Translations under genes and position numbers: made by a program
In this document: in pieces, positions 13,664-29,022 of the stretch
Numbering within the stretch: the stretch's first letter is position 1
How the letters are laid out: each line of letters opens with the position of its first letter
Notes under the pieces: model-generated
Database searches by the model: none
What the model saw: the letters and a program-made list of their open reading frames with translations, nothing else
Told to the model about the DNA's origin: nothing
Assembly: GCF_020085105.1 (NCBI RefSeq)
Contig: NC_058048.1
Location: 7,746,862 to 7,810,861, forward strand
Length of the DNA stretch: 64,000 nt
DNA from: Siniperca chuatsi
Taxonomy: Eukaryota; Chordata; Actinopteri; Centrarchiformes; Sinipercidae
Reading direction: 5' to 3'

Positions 13664-13955
13664 AAATCAGTGGTCCCCAAATTTCTGGCTTATGACCCTT
13701 AAAAATGATGTAATGTGTACTTGCGACCCCTCATCACTGGTTGCACATGTCTACCGGTTGTAACCTGTGTGATCTTTTTCTTTATTTAATTTTTAGAGGC
13801 CCGAAGAGGTCAATTATCCAGTAATTTGGTACAAAAATGGAAAAAATTCGAGGAAAGTGAAGTGTTTTTTTCTGGTTCTGATTCTGTTAATCATCTCATG
13901 ACCCCTCAGATTTATCTTGTGACTCCTTGTGGGGGTTCTGACCCCCAGGTGAGCA
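13664..13955. repeat. Probable hAT-like DNA transposon remnant
   Basis: It begins CAGTGGTCCCCAAATTTCTG with TATGACCC, and ends with GTGGGGGTTCTGACCCCCAG. This is the pattern of the vertebrate hAT-type CAGTGGTTCCCAA repeats, whose ends carry inverted GACCCC/GGGGTC motifs. It has no transposase frame, and the boundaries are approximate. Confidence 0.4.
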
Positions 13956-14689
13956 TGCACCTTGCTACCACATCTCTACATCTCTACTATCCCTCGTCTC
14001 TGTGTGGTCTTCATTTACTTGTGTCTTTTACTATCTCATCTCGTCTCGTGCGTAGTTCTCTGTGTCTCAATTCTATACTTTTTCAGAGGGTCCCACGTGG
14101 TGGCTTGGCATCATCGGTTTTGAATGAAAGTTTATAACAAAGTGCACAGAGTTTCATGGAAAACTGTAAAGTTGTCAGTTTAACAGTTTTCTGGCATGTT
14201 TGAATCCTGATCCAGAACAAAGTAAAGAAAAGAAAAGAACAGAAAAATAGTCTGACACAATTAAATTACATTACACTGTTTTTGTCCTGGTAAACACTAG
14301 GGATCCTAAACTGACCCTGTACTGGCACGGCAGAGATCAGGGTGAACCTGTAAGTGCCAGACTACAGATTAGACTACATCACACTGGCATGAAACTGGAA
14401 CTGGATGGCCTGACTGGGCCTGCGATTCCTCCAGTCTGCTGTTCAACCAAGGTCAAAGAGCAATGTCAGAGCCATGTTTCCCCGTTGTGTGACTGTCTGG
14501 GGAGCATTCACCTTTGATATTATTGTTTATTGCGAGAGTAGAAAGTAGAGCAGTTAGAGATAGGAACCCTGTATCATTATTTCTTTACTGTTTTCCCTGT
14601 TCTAGCTGTACATGCTGATGTTTGGTGGACTTGATCTGTGTTATGTCAGGGTTTTTTTCTATTTTTATTTGTGGGAGGTCAAAGTTTAA

Positions 14690-15120
14690 TTAACGATACT
14701 TTATGTCCCATGATGCACTGGGCCTGCGAGAGCATCTGTCACCGGGGGAACATTGGAACCAATTTGTCATCTGGAGAGGGAGAAGGCTTTAATCCTGCCG
14801 ATGAAAAGAGAAATGTCCAGAGAAAGATGGACATGCGAGTGGAGAGAAAGGGGAAGTGGGATGATGAGGAGAGAGTGACAGCACAGAGACGAAGAAGAGG
14901 AGGAGGAAGAGGACGACAAGAAGGAGGAAGAGGGAGATGGTAATCCTGTCTAATTCACTTAGTGTTGCGCTGAGGGAGCAGGACACTAAGAGGATTTAGG
15001 ACATTCTCTAAATTAGATCAGCAAGAATAACAAACTGCAAGGAGAGACGGAGTGGAGGGAACGAGGGGGCACATAGGGAAAGGTGGCACGAAGGAGGGAA
15101 CATGTGAAGTGATGGTGGGA
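14690..15120. other. GC-richer intergenic island with TAATCC sites
   Basis: This island between AT-rich flanks has TAATCC at 14790 and 14941, separated by purine-rich sequence. There is no reading frame with recognisable homology. It could be a regulatory element of the neighbouring otx5 gene, which is inference only. Confidence 0.3.
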
Positions 15121-16358
15121 CACAAGAGATAGCTTACATGCAACAAGAAAATGGCACGAAAAAAGTTTGTTGCCAGTTTGAATCATTTTGACAGGGAAAG
15201 TTACACACTGCTCTCTCTTCCTTTAACATCTCGTGTTAGTACGGTAGGTGCCCTCGAGCAAGGCATTCAACCCCCAAGCAGCTCAGAGGTGAAGAAGAGT
15301 TCAACTCGCTGTGACCGATGATGCATCTACCGTCTTAAAGTGAAGCAGAGCAATTCTGAGAAGAAAAAAAAAGCCTCCTCGCAAGCTCAGCGAAACTTGC
15401 AGGAAAGACAAAGTTGCAAAGATCAGAAAAGTGTTCAGAGAGACATCAGCAACCTGTTGCCTCAGGTGACTGAAAAAAATCCCCCAGTGTCTCTGATCAC
15501 ATTTGTGTTTGATATTCTAACTAGTACCGAACACCAAATGCCACCATAATCCAGACAACTGTTTCAGTCCAACATATCATTAATCTGTTGCTCTAAACTC
15601 TGACTTTTACTATTAGTGATATTAACTAGGTGTTAAGTTGTAATCTGCAGTAAAGCCCTTAGCAGAAGTGTATGCTGAGGTTGACAGTGGCTGGTTGATC
15701 CATTCATACTGTAATACTGATCCTGTTACCACTACTAGCCGCAGATCACTCACACCTACTTACACTGCAGTACAGTGTGATTTAGCAGCATTACTGCACG
15801 ATTACAAATCTTATTTAATGACTTATGCAAATGATTACATTGTTTTTATGTATGATCAATTTGATGATTTGAGAATAGCCATAGATTTATTAAGCCAAAT
15901 TCAAAACAGTTTCATTTGACTGGTTTTATTGTGTTCAATGTTGGGGCACAATAAAAGACAGTTGATGCTAATAATTGACTACAAATGAGTAATTGTTCTG
16001 AAACAAGCACTTAGGTTTTTAATTAATTGCAGAATGATTTTATTGAATGGCTGGCCCATGATTATCATATGTTAATACAGACATTGTGAGGCAGGTTACT
16101 GAGATTTACCAATATGTACATGTGTCACTCATGTTTGGGAAGACACAGCTTGAGAAAGTATTGGAACACTGTTCTGTAAGTTAAGTTCTTCAGTAGTGTT
16201 TTCAACTACTGTTTTAACCTGGTCTGACTTTGTTTTGTTCCCACACAGCAGAACAAAATGTTCCTCACTCTACCCCGAAATGATCTCAGTTCATCTGTTT
16301 CATCAAGGATTTTATTTTATTCAGCAAACAAAAGAAAAACATTGTTTATGAATTTGTG

Positions 16359-16360
<2 letters not shown>

Positions 16361-16419
<59 letters not shown>
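16361..16419. repeat. (GT)n microsatellite
   Basis: This is a long GT run of nearly 60 bases, the first of two in this interval. Confidence 0.9.
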
Positions 16420-16420
<1 letters not shown>

Positions 16421-16533
16421 CATTGTCTGTGTAAACGTGTTTGGTGGCTGTGTCTTTTATCTGTAGCCGGGTTTGATAATGACTTTTTGCATGTGTGAGT
16501 TTGTATTCATATATATGTGTTTGATGATTGTGA

Positions 16534-16536
<3 letters not shown>

Positions 16537-16577
<41 letters not shown>
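16537..16577. repeat. (GT)n microsatellite
   Basis: This is the second GT run. It is followed by a GC-richer block with GGATTA at 16617 and 16791 and a GGGA-rich tract. Confidence 0.9.
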
Positions 16578-16580
<3 letters not shown>

Positions 16581-16925
16581 GGCGTGTGCTCAGCGTGTGG
16601 ATGCTTGGCAGCGTTGGGATTAGGAATCGATTAAGAGGAAAATGGACTGCATGACAGACTGGAGGGAGGAAGACGGGAGGAAGGGAGGGAGGGCGGGAGG
16701 GAGGGATGGAGGGATGATGGGGAGGCTGGTCAGCCTGTGGCAAGATTACAGTGTGCCTCCAGAGCAGGCGGCCACCAGCTTGTTTGTAGGGGATTAGAGA
16801 TAGGAAAGAAATGAATCATATTTCTAAGTCCTGAGTGTATCTGTGTCTGTGTCTCCGTGCTTCAGAGTCCATATGCTGCTGCTGGGGGATTACAGGAGCA
16901 CACTGCCTGCAGAGCACAGGAGTGG

Positions 16926-17089
<164 letters not shown>

Positions 17090-17483
17090 GAGTCTCAGTT
17101 TACACGCTGAATTGACTGCTCACAATATCAGTGACACCAAAAAACTTTTGAAGTATAAAATTTGGTTGTCAGAGCAACAATGTAGCATTTTCTACATATG
17201 TAAGTTGGTAAATGAACACCCACTAAAGCCCAAGCCCTTTAGTGACCGTAGTCTACTGCACTTTGTAATGAGCTTTTGGGCTGCGGTGCCAGTGTTGTGC
17301 TGTGTCACCAGAAGGCAAACACTCAGTTACTGGGCAGTCTGAGTAGAAAGGTGCAGCAACCAGCCATGACAAGTAATACTGGTTATGGTGTAGTCTAACA
17401 GGGATCAGTATTACTATTATTATTATTATTATCATTTTTTGATATCATTTTTTGAAACAGTCTTAACATTCTCTAAACTGAAA

Positions 17484-17815
17484 GTCAATCAATCAATCAA
17501 TCAAACTTTATTTCTATAGCACCTTCCAACAACCGAAGCTGAACCAAAGTGCTGTACAACATAAAAAACAAGATAAAAAATAATAACGATAATAACAAAT
17601 AATAATAAAAGTACAAATAGGTCAGCAGAGCACATAACAACATTAAGATAAAGAGAAGTGTCACAGGGCCACTAAGTGTTAAAAGCTATTCTAAATAAGT
17701 GGGTTTTAAGTTTGGCTTTGAACAAAGGCAGGTCAGTGATGGAACGTAAGTCAATGGGCAGAGAGTTCCAGAGTTTCGGACCGGCCACTGCAAAAGAACG
17801 GTCGCCCCACTGTTT
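17484..17815 (-). mobile_element. Retroposon 3' end (LINE/SINE-like fragment)
   Basis: Read on the minus strand the fragment ends in AATAAAGTTTGATTGATTGA, a tandem-tail terminus typical of fish non-LTR retroposons. Upstream of it is a long body containing GGGCGACCGTTC and CTGGAACTCTCTGCCC. The other end fades near 17815, suggesting 5' truncation. No reverse transcriptase frame is present. Confidence 0.55.
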
Positions 17816-18744
17816 GCAACAAAGTGCAACTGTTTCACGGGACATCACAACTCACCCAAAACATTTCATTCATGCTTCAAAACCTAGTTATTGTGTCAGT
17901 AAATTGGCCAGTGCCTCCAAAATGACAAGTTGTTTTGTCATTGTGCGAGCCATGCTGTTCGTAATGTTTAGATGTTTTTTTCACCATGGCAGTCAACCCT
18001 GGAAATGTTTCTTATATACAAATCTCTGTTTTGTTCAACTTTTTGTTGACACTGACTGCTTACCGTGCTATACAAGAATGTCAGTTTTGTCTAGCTGAAT
18101 GCTAGTGTGTATCGCACTGAGCTTTTTAGATTCAGATTTCAACAGTAGGTAAAACGCAACTGGGAAAAGTCAGTACTGTGCAATACTGTAGTACACAGAA
18201 AAATGATATGCACATTTGTGTGTATACAGTACATTTATTTGTGTAGCAATGTGTTACATGTACTGTAAACAGGAAATTCACCTTTGATCTTTCATGTAAA
18301 GTCATACACTGGCACCTGGCAGGTAAGTTTCCATGTCATAGATATTTATGTAATATACATGTATGTCTGAGAGATTTTGATCATTGAATGGAACATTTTG
18401 CATGTGATGGCTCAAACAGTGAAAGAATGTTTAGAAATTGCGAAGAGTATGACAATTTCACTAAGAATCAACTCATCATTACTCCCATTAAGCATTTCAC
18501 AGTTTGCAATGTGAAGGATGTGGAAGCGAGCGCTACACCCTTAAACTTGCAGGTTCATCATCAATTCAAATGTGCACAATATTTTCTACTCAAGTTCTGA
18601 TAAAATATCTGGAAAATGTTTGTGTAGGATATCCATGTCCTGATTTCACATGAACAGGAAGGCTGCACTCCTCCCACGAGAAAGAGAGGACAAGAGTCTG
18701 CAGCCATGCTAGCAGCACTGTGATACTGTATTTAGACACAGCGG

Positions 18745-19305
18745 TGCTTTGAGCTAAATGCTAATGTCTGCATGCTAACATGCTCACAGTGACAATGCTA
18801 CTGTAACATGCTGATGCTGAACAGACATAATGTTTACCATGCTCACCATCTTAGTTTAGCATGTTAGCATGCTAACATAATGCTAATTAGCACTAAACAA
18901 AAAGTAAAGCTGAGGCTGATGGGAATGTCATTAGTTTTGCAGGTATTTAGTCATAAACCAAAGCTGTGGACACATTATAATTTGTACCTAATGATGGTGC
19001 TAATGGTGCTAGATGAAAAGTTAGGGGATCACCGAAATAATGTTATGGGTTACATAAATATCTGTATCAAATTTCATAGCAATCCATCCAACAATCCTCT
19101 TAACAATAGTTGACTTCATGGTGGCACTAGACGAAAAGTCAGGTGATCACCAAAGTCATCAGGATCCATCCTCTGGAGATCATGAGCATCTGTACAAAAT
19201 TTCATGGCAATCCATCCAATAGTTTTATATTTCATTCTGGACCAAAGTGGTGGACAAACAGACCAACATGGTCATCCCTAGAGCCAAGGCACTAGCGTGG
19301 CTACA
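18745..19305 (+). repeat. Dispersed teleost repeat with internal duplication
   Basis: A GCTAACATGCTAAT-rich head is followed by two diverged units about 118 bp apart. Each runs from GGTGCTAGATGAAAAGT-like sequence through GGGGATCACC to AAATTTCATAGCAATCCATC. The element ends GGACCAAAGTGGTGGACAAAC. I recognise it as an abundant percomorph repeat often found in UTRs and introns. It is non-coding. Confidence 0.6.
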
Positions 19306-19479
19306 AACAACAGCACCAGTTGACAGCCGTGAGTGTTACATGTTGGGTTGGACCATTCATCATGAGTAAAACCCATTTTCTTTTCATAGGTGTATCATTG
19401 TGATTCAAGACCCACAGATTTGTTTCAAGATATCAAGCACCTGAACACACCATGAGCTAAAACCTTTCATCCAGTGCAT

Positions 19480-19830
19480 TGCTCACAACCCCCGTGGTGC
19501 TGACCCTCCGGCCTACCGGCGGCAGCAACACACAGAAACATTCAGCAATCCAAAACGATCTGTCCGTCTCTCATATTTCAGTTTGGGGCTGGCGGGAGCA
19601 GTGGGACTCTGTATTATTGTTAGTTCTAATCTGTTTTCTGTCCTCTCTGCCCTGCTCCCTCTCATCTCTGCCTTATACCCACTCAACCTCTTGTATGGAT
19701 TAGTGGAACGCTCCCAGAAACTGATTCCCAATCTCCCCTTTCTGGATGTCCGACACTCCCCTTTTTCTCCTATTGCAGCCCCAAACGGCAGAGACACATG
19801 TCACAGGTATAGCCCTACCTTGATTCGACA
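19480..19830. other. Possible conserved non-coding block
   Basis: This is a GC-balanced block, unlike its AT-rich surroundings, with TCTAATCTG, GGATTA at 19697 and CTGATTCCCAATC. A sequence resembling a 28-base exon (acceptor CTATTGCAG, donor GTATAG) lies near 19775-19805 but has no supporting partner. I cannot assign a function. Confidence 0.3.
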
Positions 19831-20981
19831 CAGACAGCCAACATACAGTGATTAAACACTCAAATCCAATGACTTACAGAACACAGCGACCCAAGAGTTT
19901 TAATGAAGTCGTTTAATGTCTCAGAAACATCATAGCTATCTAGCATGGAAGTGGTGAGACTGGTCGAACACAGGAGACAAATGAAATATACAAAATAATT
20001 CATGTCAGAAAAATAAGCAGAGAAGATTATAGTAATGCAAAAGATAAAAGTACAGTAAATGATTAAGAAGCATAAACAGCATTTTATCCTATTACTGCTA
20101 CTTTTATTGGATAAACCCCTGAGTTTGAAAAAAAGAAGAAGAAGCAGAAACCAGAAAAATATAAACAGAAAAAATAAAAAGTTGGCAGTTTTCTAGAAAT
20201 TAAGAAAGAGAGAGATTCTGTTGGGTGGAGCGCCTGCGTAACAACTCATTGCCGATACCAGACATGATTGCATTTTCAAGTTTTAATATTTACAAAAGAA
20301 CAACAAAAAAGCATATTAGCAATGTCCATGTCAGCTGAAGACATACTATTAATGATGATAGTAATAATACTGATAATAATATCAACTTCAAAACAAATTA
20401 CCACAATTTTTACTTAAACGAATTCACAAATTTTTAAAGAAACATAATATTGTTTAAGTCTAATACAAAAAAAAAAATCAAACGATACATCAAACACATA
20501 AAGTGGTACCCATCACATCTTTACAGGTTGGAGTTGAGAGAGGCACCAAACTCTCTGTGCAAAGGGGAGGGGGGGGCTGCATGGCGGCCCAGTCCCTTCC
20601 CTTTCTCTGGTGCAGTCTTCTCTCCCATCAAATACCTCACTGTAGCAGTTTATCAGTAAAAAGGTTTACAATAAAATCATTTGTAGATTCAAAAACTGCT
20701 TCAACAGTCCGCTAACCTCATGCAAACACTGTGAGATGGAGTGGGGGGAAAAGTACTTGGCTGCCAATAGCCACAATGAGACCATTGTTGCCCAGATTGT
20801 CTGGAAGTGATCCTATTAAACTAACAATGTACGAGCCATTCTGCTAATGATTTCAACCATGCTCAAAGGCAACAGGTTTGTACTGCAGTCACTTCAGTGA
20901 CCAACTCTACCCCCTCCGCTTGTATCACACACAGGCTGCAGAGGGTCAGTATCATACAAGGCTACTGGGAATCATCAGCTT

Positions 20982-21018
20982 CTAATTTAATACCATGTTT
21001 CACATGGTATTAAATTAG
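20982..21018. repeat. Perfect 16-bp hairpin with 5-base loop
   Basis: CTAATTTAATACCATG at 20982-20997 and CATGGTATTAAATTAG at 21003-21018 are exact reverse complements around TTTCA. The hairpin stands alone about 0.5 kb past the inferred otx5 polyadenylation signal. The arms are too short for a canonical microRNA precursor. Confidence 0.85.
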
Positions 21019-21572
21019 TGGCCACCCTGTAAAGACACCTCTTTAAGATGTCAGACTGGGTTAGCTGAGTTGTTTGGCTCAAAGCTTTTTGAGTCAGCTC
21101 GCTGATGAAAAGCAGCTTTGTAAAAAAAAAAAATACACCACAGAAAATACAAGACAAAGTCTAAAAGGAAGAAATAAACATGAGCTTGGGCTGTCGTCAC
21201 TTCTTGTGCTTTAACGATTTGAAGGCTGTCTATGCAGTAAACTTGTAGGACACTGAAACTGTTGTTGTGCTGCGGCAATTGACAAAAAAATAAGCTCTAC
21301 TTCAAATGTGGTCCAAGGCCAGTCAAACAGTTTCTGAATTCAGCTCTATCAAACAAATTAGACATTTGACTCTATAAACCAAAATTACTGAGTCATGAAT
21401 CAAAAGGATGCATTCAGCGTGTGAGAAGTGGCCTCCTTTGTTTATGCATGTTCACTTTAAATTCTCTTGTCATCAGTATTATAGTTATACTGTATTTAAA
21501 TCACAACAATATCGACCCTCTAATCCACTGAGCTGGAGAATTAAAGCTGTTGTTCTTTCTCACTAATTTGAT

Positions 21573-21578
21573 TTTATT
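21573..21578 (-). terminator. Candidate otx5 polyadenylation signal
   Basis: TTTATT on the plus strand reads AATAAA on the transcript strand, about 350 bases past the otx5 stop. No downstream evidence distinguishes it from other AT-rich hexamers. Confidence 0.35.
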
Positions 21579-21925
21579 GTACAAATTTCGTAATCCTGTT
21601 TTCCTTGTACACAGCCATTCTTTGATTTCAAGGCTGATTTCTATGCTTAACTTAGAAACACTACTGTCATCTCTTTTTTACAATCACCAAACCAAGCATC
21701 AACAGATCAGTTTACTTCCACACATTCTGAAACAGCAAAAATGAAGACATTATTTCAGCTGGTTAGTTCAACTGATATGATTAATTGATTATTATTTCCC
21801 AAGGTCTCTTCCTTCTTCTAAAACACACCAAAAGTAATCTTAGGTTATTCACCCTACTTAGATTTTGCTCGATTTCTCACTTCTTCCTCTATCCCCTTCC
21901 CTCCCCAACCCCCACTTCTTGTTAT

Positions 21926-24387
<2,462 letters not shown>

Positions 24388-25134
24388 GCCTCCTGCTGGC
24401 TTTAAAACACTCCCTCACTCCCTCACTCTCTCTCTCCTTCTCTCAGACCGGGGGCTGGGTCTCCTAGCTAGTCTCCAGGGGGTGTCTCTCTCTCTCTCTT
24501 TCTCTCTCTCCCTCCCTCTCTCTCTCGTGTTTTTTTCTGTCACTCCCTCCCTCTCTGTTTTTTCTTTTACCCTGAGTTGTTTGTCACTTAGTTGTCGTTT
24601 TTGATTTTTCCTTGCTGGCCTTCTCCTTTACTACCTTTGTATGCTGCTCTGACTCAGTTCCGTCGAACCAGGCACCTGTGTTCTAACTGCGCAAGTAACG
24701 GCGCTGTGTCTTTACGCCTGTTGGAACCTTACGCGTAAAAACGTTGATTTAGGGACAAGGTGTATATTTTATGGTTCCTCTATCCAGATAGGAAGGACAA
24801 CAGCAACTAAAATCAACCCAAGACTATAAATGAACACACCTCATTAAAAAATGACAATGGCTAACTAAACAAGACCCCTGCTATGATGCAGTTTCTTCGT
24901 CCAAGTCGTGCGTAATTGCTGTGCGCACCGACGTCGCCAGGTGAAAGATACCAAAAGCAGCAGTTCCACAGCAGTTCGGCCGTCTGCGGACTGATGGGTG
25001 CTGAAAAGTGTAGGGGCCCCTGACGGTGCCTGGTCCCTGAGGAGAGGATCTGGATCTGCAGAGTGAACAAGTGAGGCGAGCAAGAATAGGCTGGCTAATT
25101 AGAAGTAACTTCTTACCCAAGTAGACACCCAGAG

Positions 25135-25171
<37 letters not shown>

Positions 25172-26361
25172 GCGCGCTTACGCAAACGCACGCGCGCACA
25201 CACATAGAGGCCTACTGTCATTAAGTATTCATGTTGGGCCAGTAGTGCTAAATATGCAGTGTTTAGGACGATAATTTGACACAGGAATATGCTTCTTACA
25301 GCGTTTCAAGTTTTATTCTGTACGTCTCTTGTATTTAAATGTGTTGAAACGTTTAGGCTATGATCCAACTTTCTGTCGTTGCAGCAGCACTGCCGCTGAC
25401 ACCTGTTGATATGTAGCTCACATATCATCAGTAAAGGCGAATTTGAAATTTGTTCGGGTTCATAAAGGCACTTGGCAAGTTTACCTCAAACAATTATGGT
25501 GAATGAGAACCCCAATCTGAGCCTTTTGCAGGTTTTATTGTTATGAGCCATTTTCGAAATTGGCCTCCTAAAATAATTGGGCGACCCTGCCGGAGTGTGG
25601 AGGCAGAGGGAGAGCAACTGAGAGGCGGAGAAGGGGGCACAGGCCGGATTAGAAGCAGCACAAAGACCGCGTTGTTCTGCTATTAAATCCCCTTCTGATC
25701 CCCAACATGCTCCCTCCGGCCCATTTATCCATTCATTCACTACTGTCGATAACAATAATAGTGATAATAATAATAGTAATAATAATAATAATACTAATAA
25801 TAATGTTCCGCCTTATATCATGTGTGACTGTTGATTTACATAATTTAATGGCAGACTTACATAAATATTCTTGTGGTAAATGTATAATGTAATCATAGAT
25901 ATTTGATATCAAACTTAACAAGTTATAGAGGAGGATAATACGGAAAACAGGCAACAAAATAAAATGTTAAATAACTATTTGTACTGAAATAATTTAAGGC
26001 AGGAGAGGACACATTAGGTCTTATTTGTAGTTTCTATAAGGCTTTAGCCTATAAAATATTTTCTATCTTAGACTTACTGCTTTATAGTCCTTCATATTTC
26101 CAGCATTATATCTTGGTCCAAACGTTAGAGCTGAGGACAGTTAAATGTATTTATTGTTTTATTAATTTCTACAACATATTCTATCAGAGGCCTTGGGTTT
26201 TTTTGTCAGGCTCAGTGCGTATTTTCAGACACCGAGTCGTGTCTCTTCTCTCTGGGCTATAGTTTGGCCTGTGCCATCCTCTGCTGAGAGACAATTTCAC
26301 AGTGTCCAAAGCCGATTCTCTGCGCTTGTTAATTGAATCGGATTTCTTATAGTTTAAAATC

Positions 26362-26393
<32 letters not shown>

Positions 26394-26460
26394 CACCCAT
26401 GTAGCTACAGCCCAAACTGTATAAGGGGTTTATCTAGCTCTGTAAAGCCAAAGCGGAGAT
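24388..26460 (-). promoter_or_regulatory. otx5 5' flank and probable 5' UTR region
   Basis: Read on the minus strand, the bases before the ATG form a GA-rich 5' leader. A good acceptor-like tract (TTGTTCACTCTGCAG) ends at about 25060 and could begin the coding first exon. A GC-richer block at 25540-25720 contains TCTAATCCGG (GGATTA at 25646 on the plus strand) and CCCAATTATTTTAG. A K50-homeodomain site beside an Otx gene hints at autoregulation. Transcript boundaries are not determined. Confidence 0.35.
25137..25169. repeat. (CT)n microsatellite
   Basis: This is a pure CT run in the otx5 5' flank, followed by a CG- and CA-rich stretch. Confidence 0.9.
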
Positions 26461-26552
26461 ATAAAGACACACACAGAGCGACAGAGAGACTTTACCGGCG
26501 TGTTTGAACGTTTCTAAATCTCGAATAAAATGTCTTCACCTGCTGAGGTGAG
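26459..26552 (+). promoter_or_regulatory. Candidate TATA promoter with a short splice-ready leader
   Basis: GATATAAAGAC near 26459 is followed by about 65 bases, then ATGTCTTCACCTGCTGAG and a donor-like GTGAGTG. The region downstream to 26900 is relatively CpG-rich. This could be the first exon of a plus-strand transcript divergent from otx5. No second exon is recognisable, so the call is tentative. Confidence 0.25.
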
Positions 26553-28022
26553 TGTGTGTGTAGCTGTTTGAGTAGGAGGCGTGTGTGTGTGTGTGTGTGT
26601 GTGTGCTGTTGTTGTTGTTGTTGACGTTTGGATACCTTCTGTCTCCAGTGGACGCCTCACCTGCTCACGTCCAGGTACGCGTTGTTTGTTTGTTTGTTTG
26701 TAGCTCAGGCAGCTTGGACTAAACTAACAGGAACAGGTACTCGAGCTAACTGCAGGGAGTCCGACGACAAGATGTCTCGAGTCCTGACAGAAAGAGAAAA
26801 AAAAACGGCGGGAATAGCGAGAGACCTCAGATATGCCTCAGAGCGCGCGACACTGCTATGCACGCGCACACTTCACGCACCTGCTTCCCTCACACTTGTC
26901 TGTTGCGTACTGAACTTTAGAAATGTATTCATCATATTTCAACACACATTTTCACGCACTCCACTATGATAATAGTTTTGTGCTATTTTGTGGCAAGACT
27001 GTGAAAAGACTAGCATAAAAAACGGATAAATCAATTAGGCCTAGCCATGTTTTTTTTTAACTTTTAGCTGTGATAAATGGCTTTTTTTTCTGCTGCAGCC
27101 TCTTTACGCGTTATTCAACAATACAAGAACAATAATAGGCCTACACGATGCAGTGAGATAACGGTAGGCCAACAAAGTCGTAATTAATCGAGTAATTAGC
27201 CTAATCATCAATCAATCCCATGAATCAATCGGGTAAAATAGCATGGGAACGGAAAATCCACTTCAATACAAGAGGCCTATAACCGTGGCGTTTGTGCATG
27301 CCAGTGAAAAATGATACATTTATTTCTGGTTCTCTACATGGCTCTAAAATTACATTGTTAGATTGTAAAATATCAGAAAAAATAGGATATGAATGTTGCT
27401 CTTGAGTAACTTTCCAATCCCTTACAATGAAAGTGATTAATAATAGATTTCGGGATAGGCCCATTGTGGAAATATCATTGTAAATTACATTCTAAATTCC
27501 TATAGTGATACTTGAGTTACACTCTTCCGAGTACAATAAGCACTAAACAGTCACACAGTGTAAGTTCCTATAGAGGTGGCATAGAAACACAGTGATTTGT
27601 TCATTACGTTGCCAATTGGTTTATATCACCTACAATGAATGATCAAAAAAGTTACCAGCAAGTGTGCATTCATGGTTTTTAATCAGACAGCAATTTGGAC
27701 AATGGATTAACAAAATCAGTTGTCTAATTTATTCAGTTTGATTCATTCCATCATTGTTTTTCCTCCAAGTAATTTAGTTTGAAAAGTTTAATTTTGTGGG
27801 TTTATGTTAATATGGGGAATATGCATAATTATATAGGCATGGCCTAAGATAAGTACTGTATATTGATTCTCTTTAAGATCAAGCCTATGTATTTTATTGT
27901 TGCATGACATGTGATGTTTTGGGTTGTTTGTGTTGAAATAGTTTGGACGCACTAGGACCCAGAGCAGACGCAAATTAAGGACAACCAGCACATAAGAGGC
28001 TTAGTACATCTAATCTATACTC

Positions 28023-28053
<31 letters not shown>

Positions 28054-28952
28054 GCATTTCATAAACATCCCATTTTGAAACAAGCACGCATACACGTCCC
28101 AAAGGCAAACACAGCCATTGTATTTTCATTTAGTTTTCATTTTCTCCAAACTCTTTTATTCCCCTTGTTGACCTTAACTTCCATCCCACTTTGTTGGAGA
28201 ACATTGGCCCATATGCTCCACTATTTCTCTCATCGCATTTCATTAGCAAACGTGTATCCATGTGTCCTTCAATGAACTAAGAGGCAGAGAGAAAACTCAT
28301 TCGTTCTAGACAATTATAGCAAAACAGGACCATTCTCACACAATCTTCCTCATCCGTTGGGTCATGTATGCATGTATATCTGTGCAATACAGCCGCCTGT
28401 TTTACTATTAAATCAACCGTACAGCCACTCTGACAGATCAAAACTGAAAAAGGATTTCAAACTGAAATTAAAATGAAATTCGACTCGGGCATGGCTTCAA
28501 CACAGTCCTCATTCTGATGAAGCTTCCTAGGCCCTTTTATTAACTGAAACTACAGTTTCTTTCTATTTTGTTTTACAGAAAATTGAGAGTAATGAAACAA
28601 AATTTTCCCAGAATCATCCCTGGTAAACCAGCTTTTGTTATGCGCATTTGATTCCAATCAATTGACCAGTTTGTGTGTATGATGATGCTGAAAATATGAA
28701 AAGAGGAAAAACTTGTAATCATTAATGCTCGTGTCTCCCTTATTGAATGATCAATGACGTGACATAAACCAAAAACCATCACGTCCCAAAAGACCCAAAA
28801 CACACACACACACACACGCATTATATAACACTTTTCCAGCTGTTAAGTACCTCTGACATCATGTTGTTCAATACACACACTGTATTTTTGTATGTCTGTG
28901 TGTGCACACTGTGTGCTTATAGTGTATGTGTGTATGTGTCTGTGTGACAGTT

Positions 28953-28953
<1 letters not shown>

Positions 28954-29021
<68 letters not shown>

Positions 29022-29022
29022 G
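28954..29022. repeat. (CA)n microsatellite, interrupted
   Basis: This is a CA-rich run with a few substitutions, immediately beside the GC-richer island at 29074-29320. Confidence 0.85.

Noticed and set aside
19775-19806. Mini-exon-like sequence between an acceptor and a donor
   Set aside because: It has splice-like edges but no partner exon and no homology. Better treated as part of a possible conserved non-coding block.
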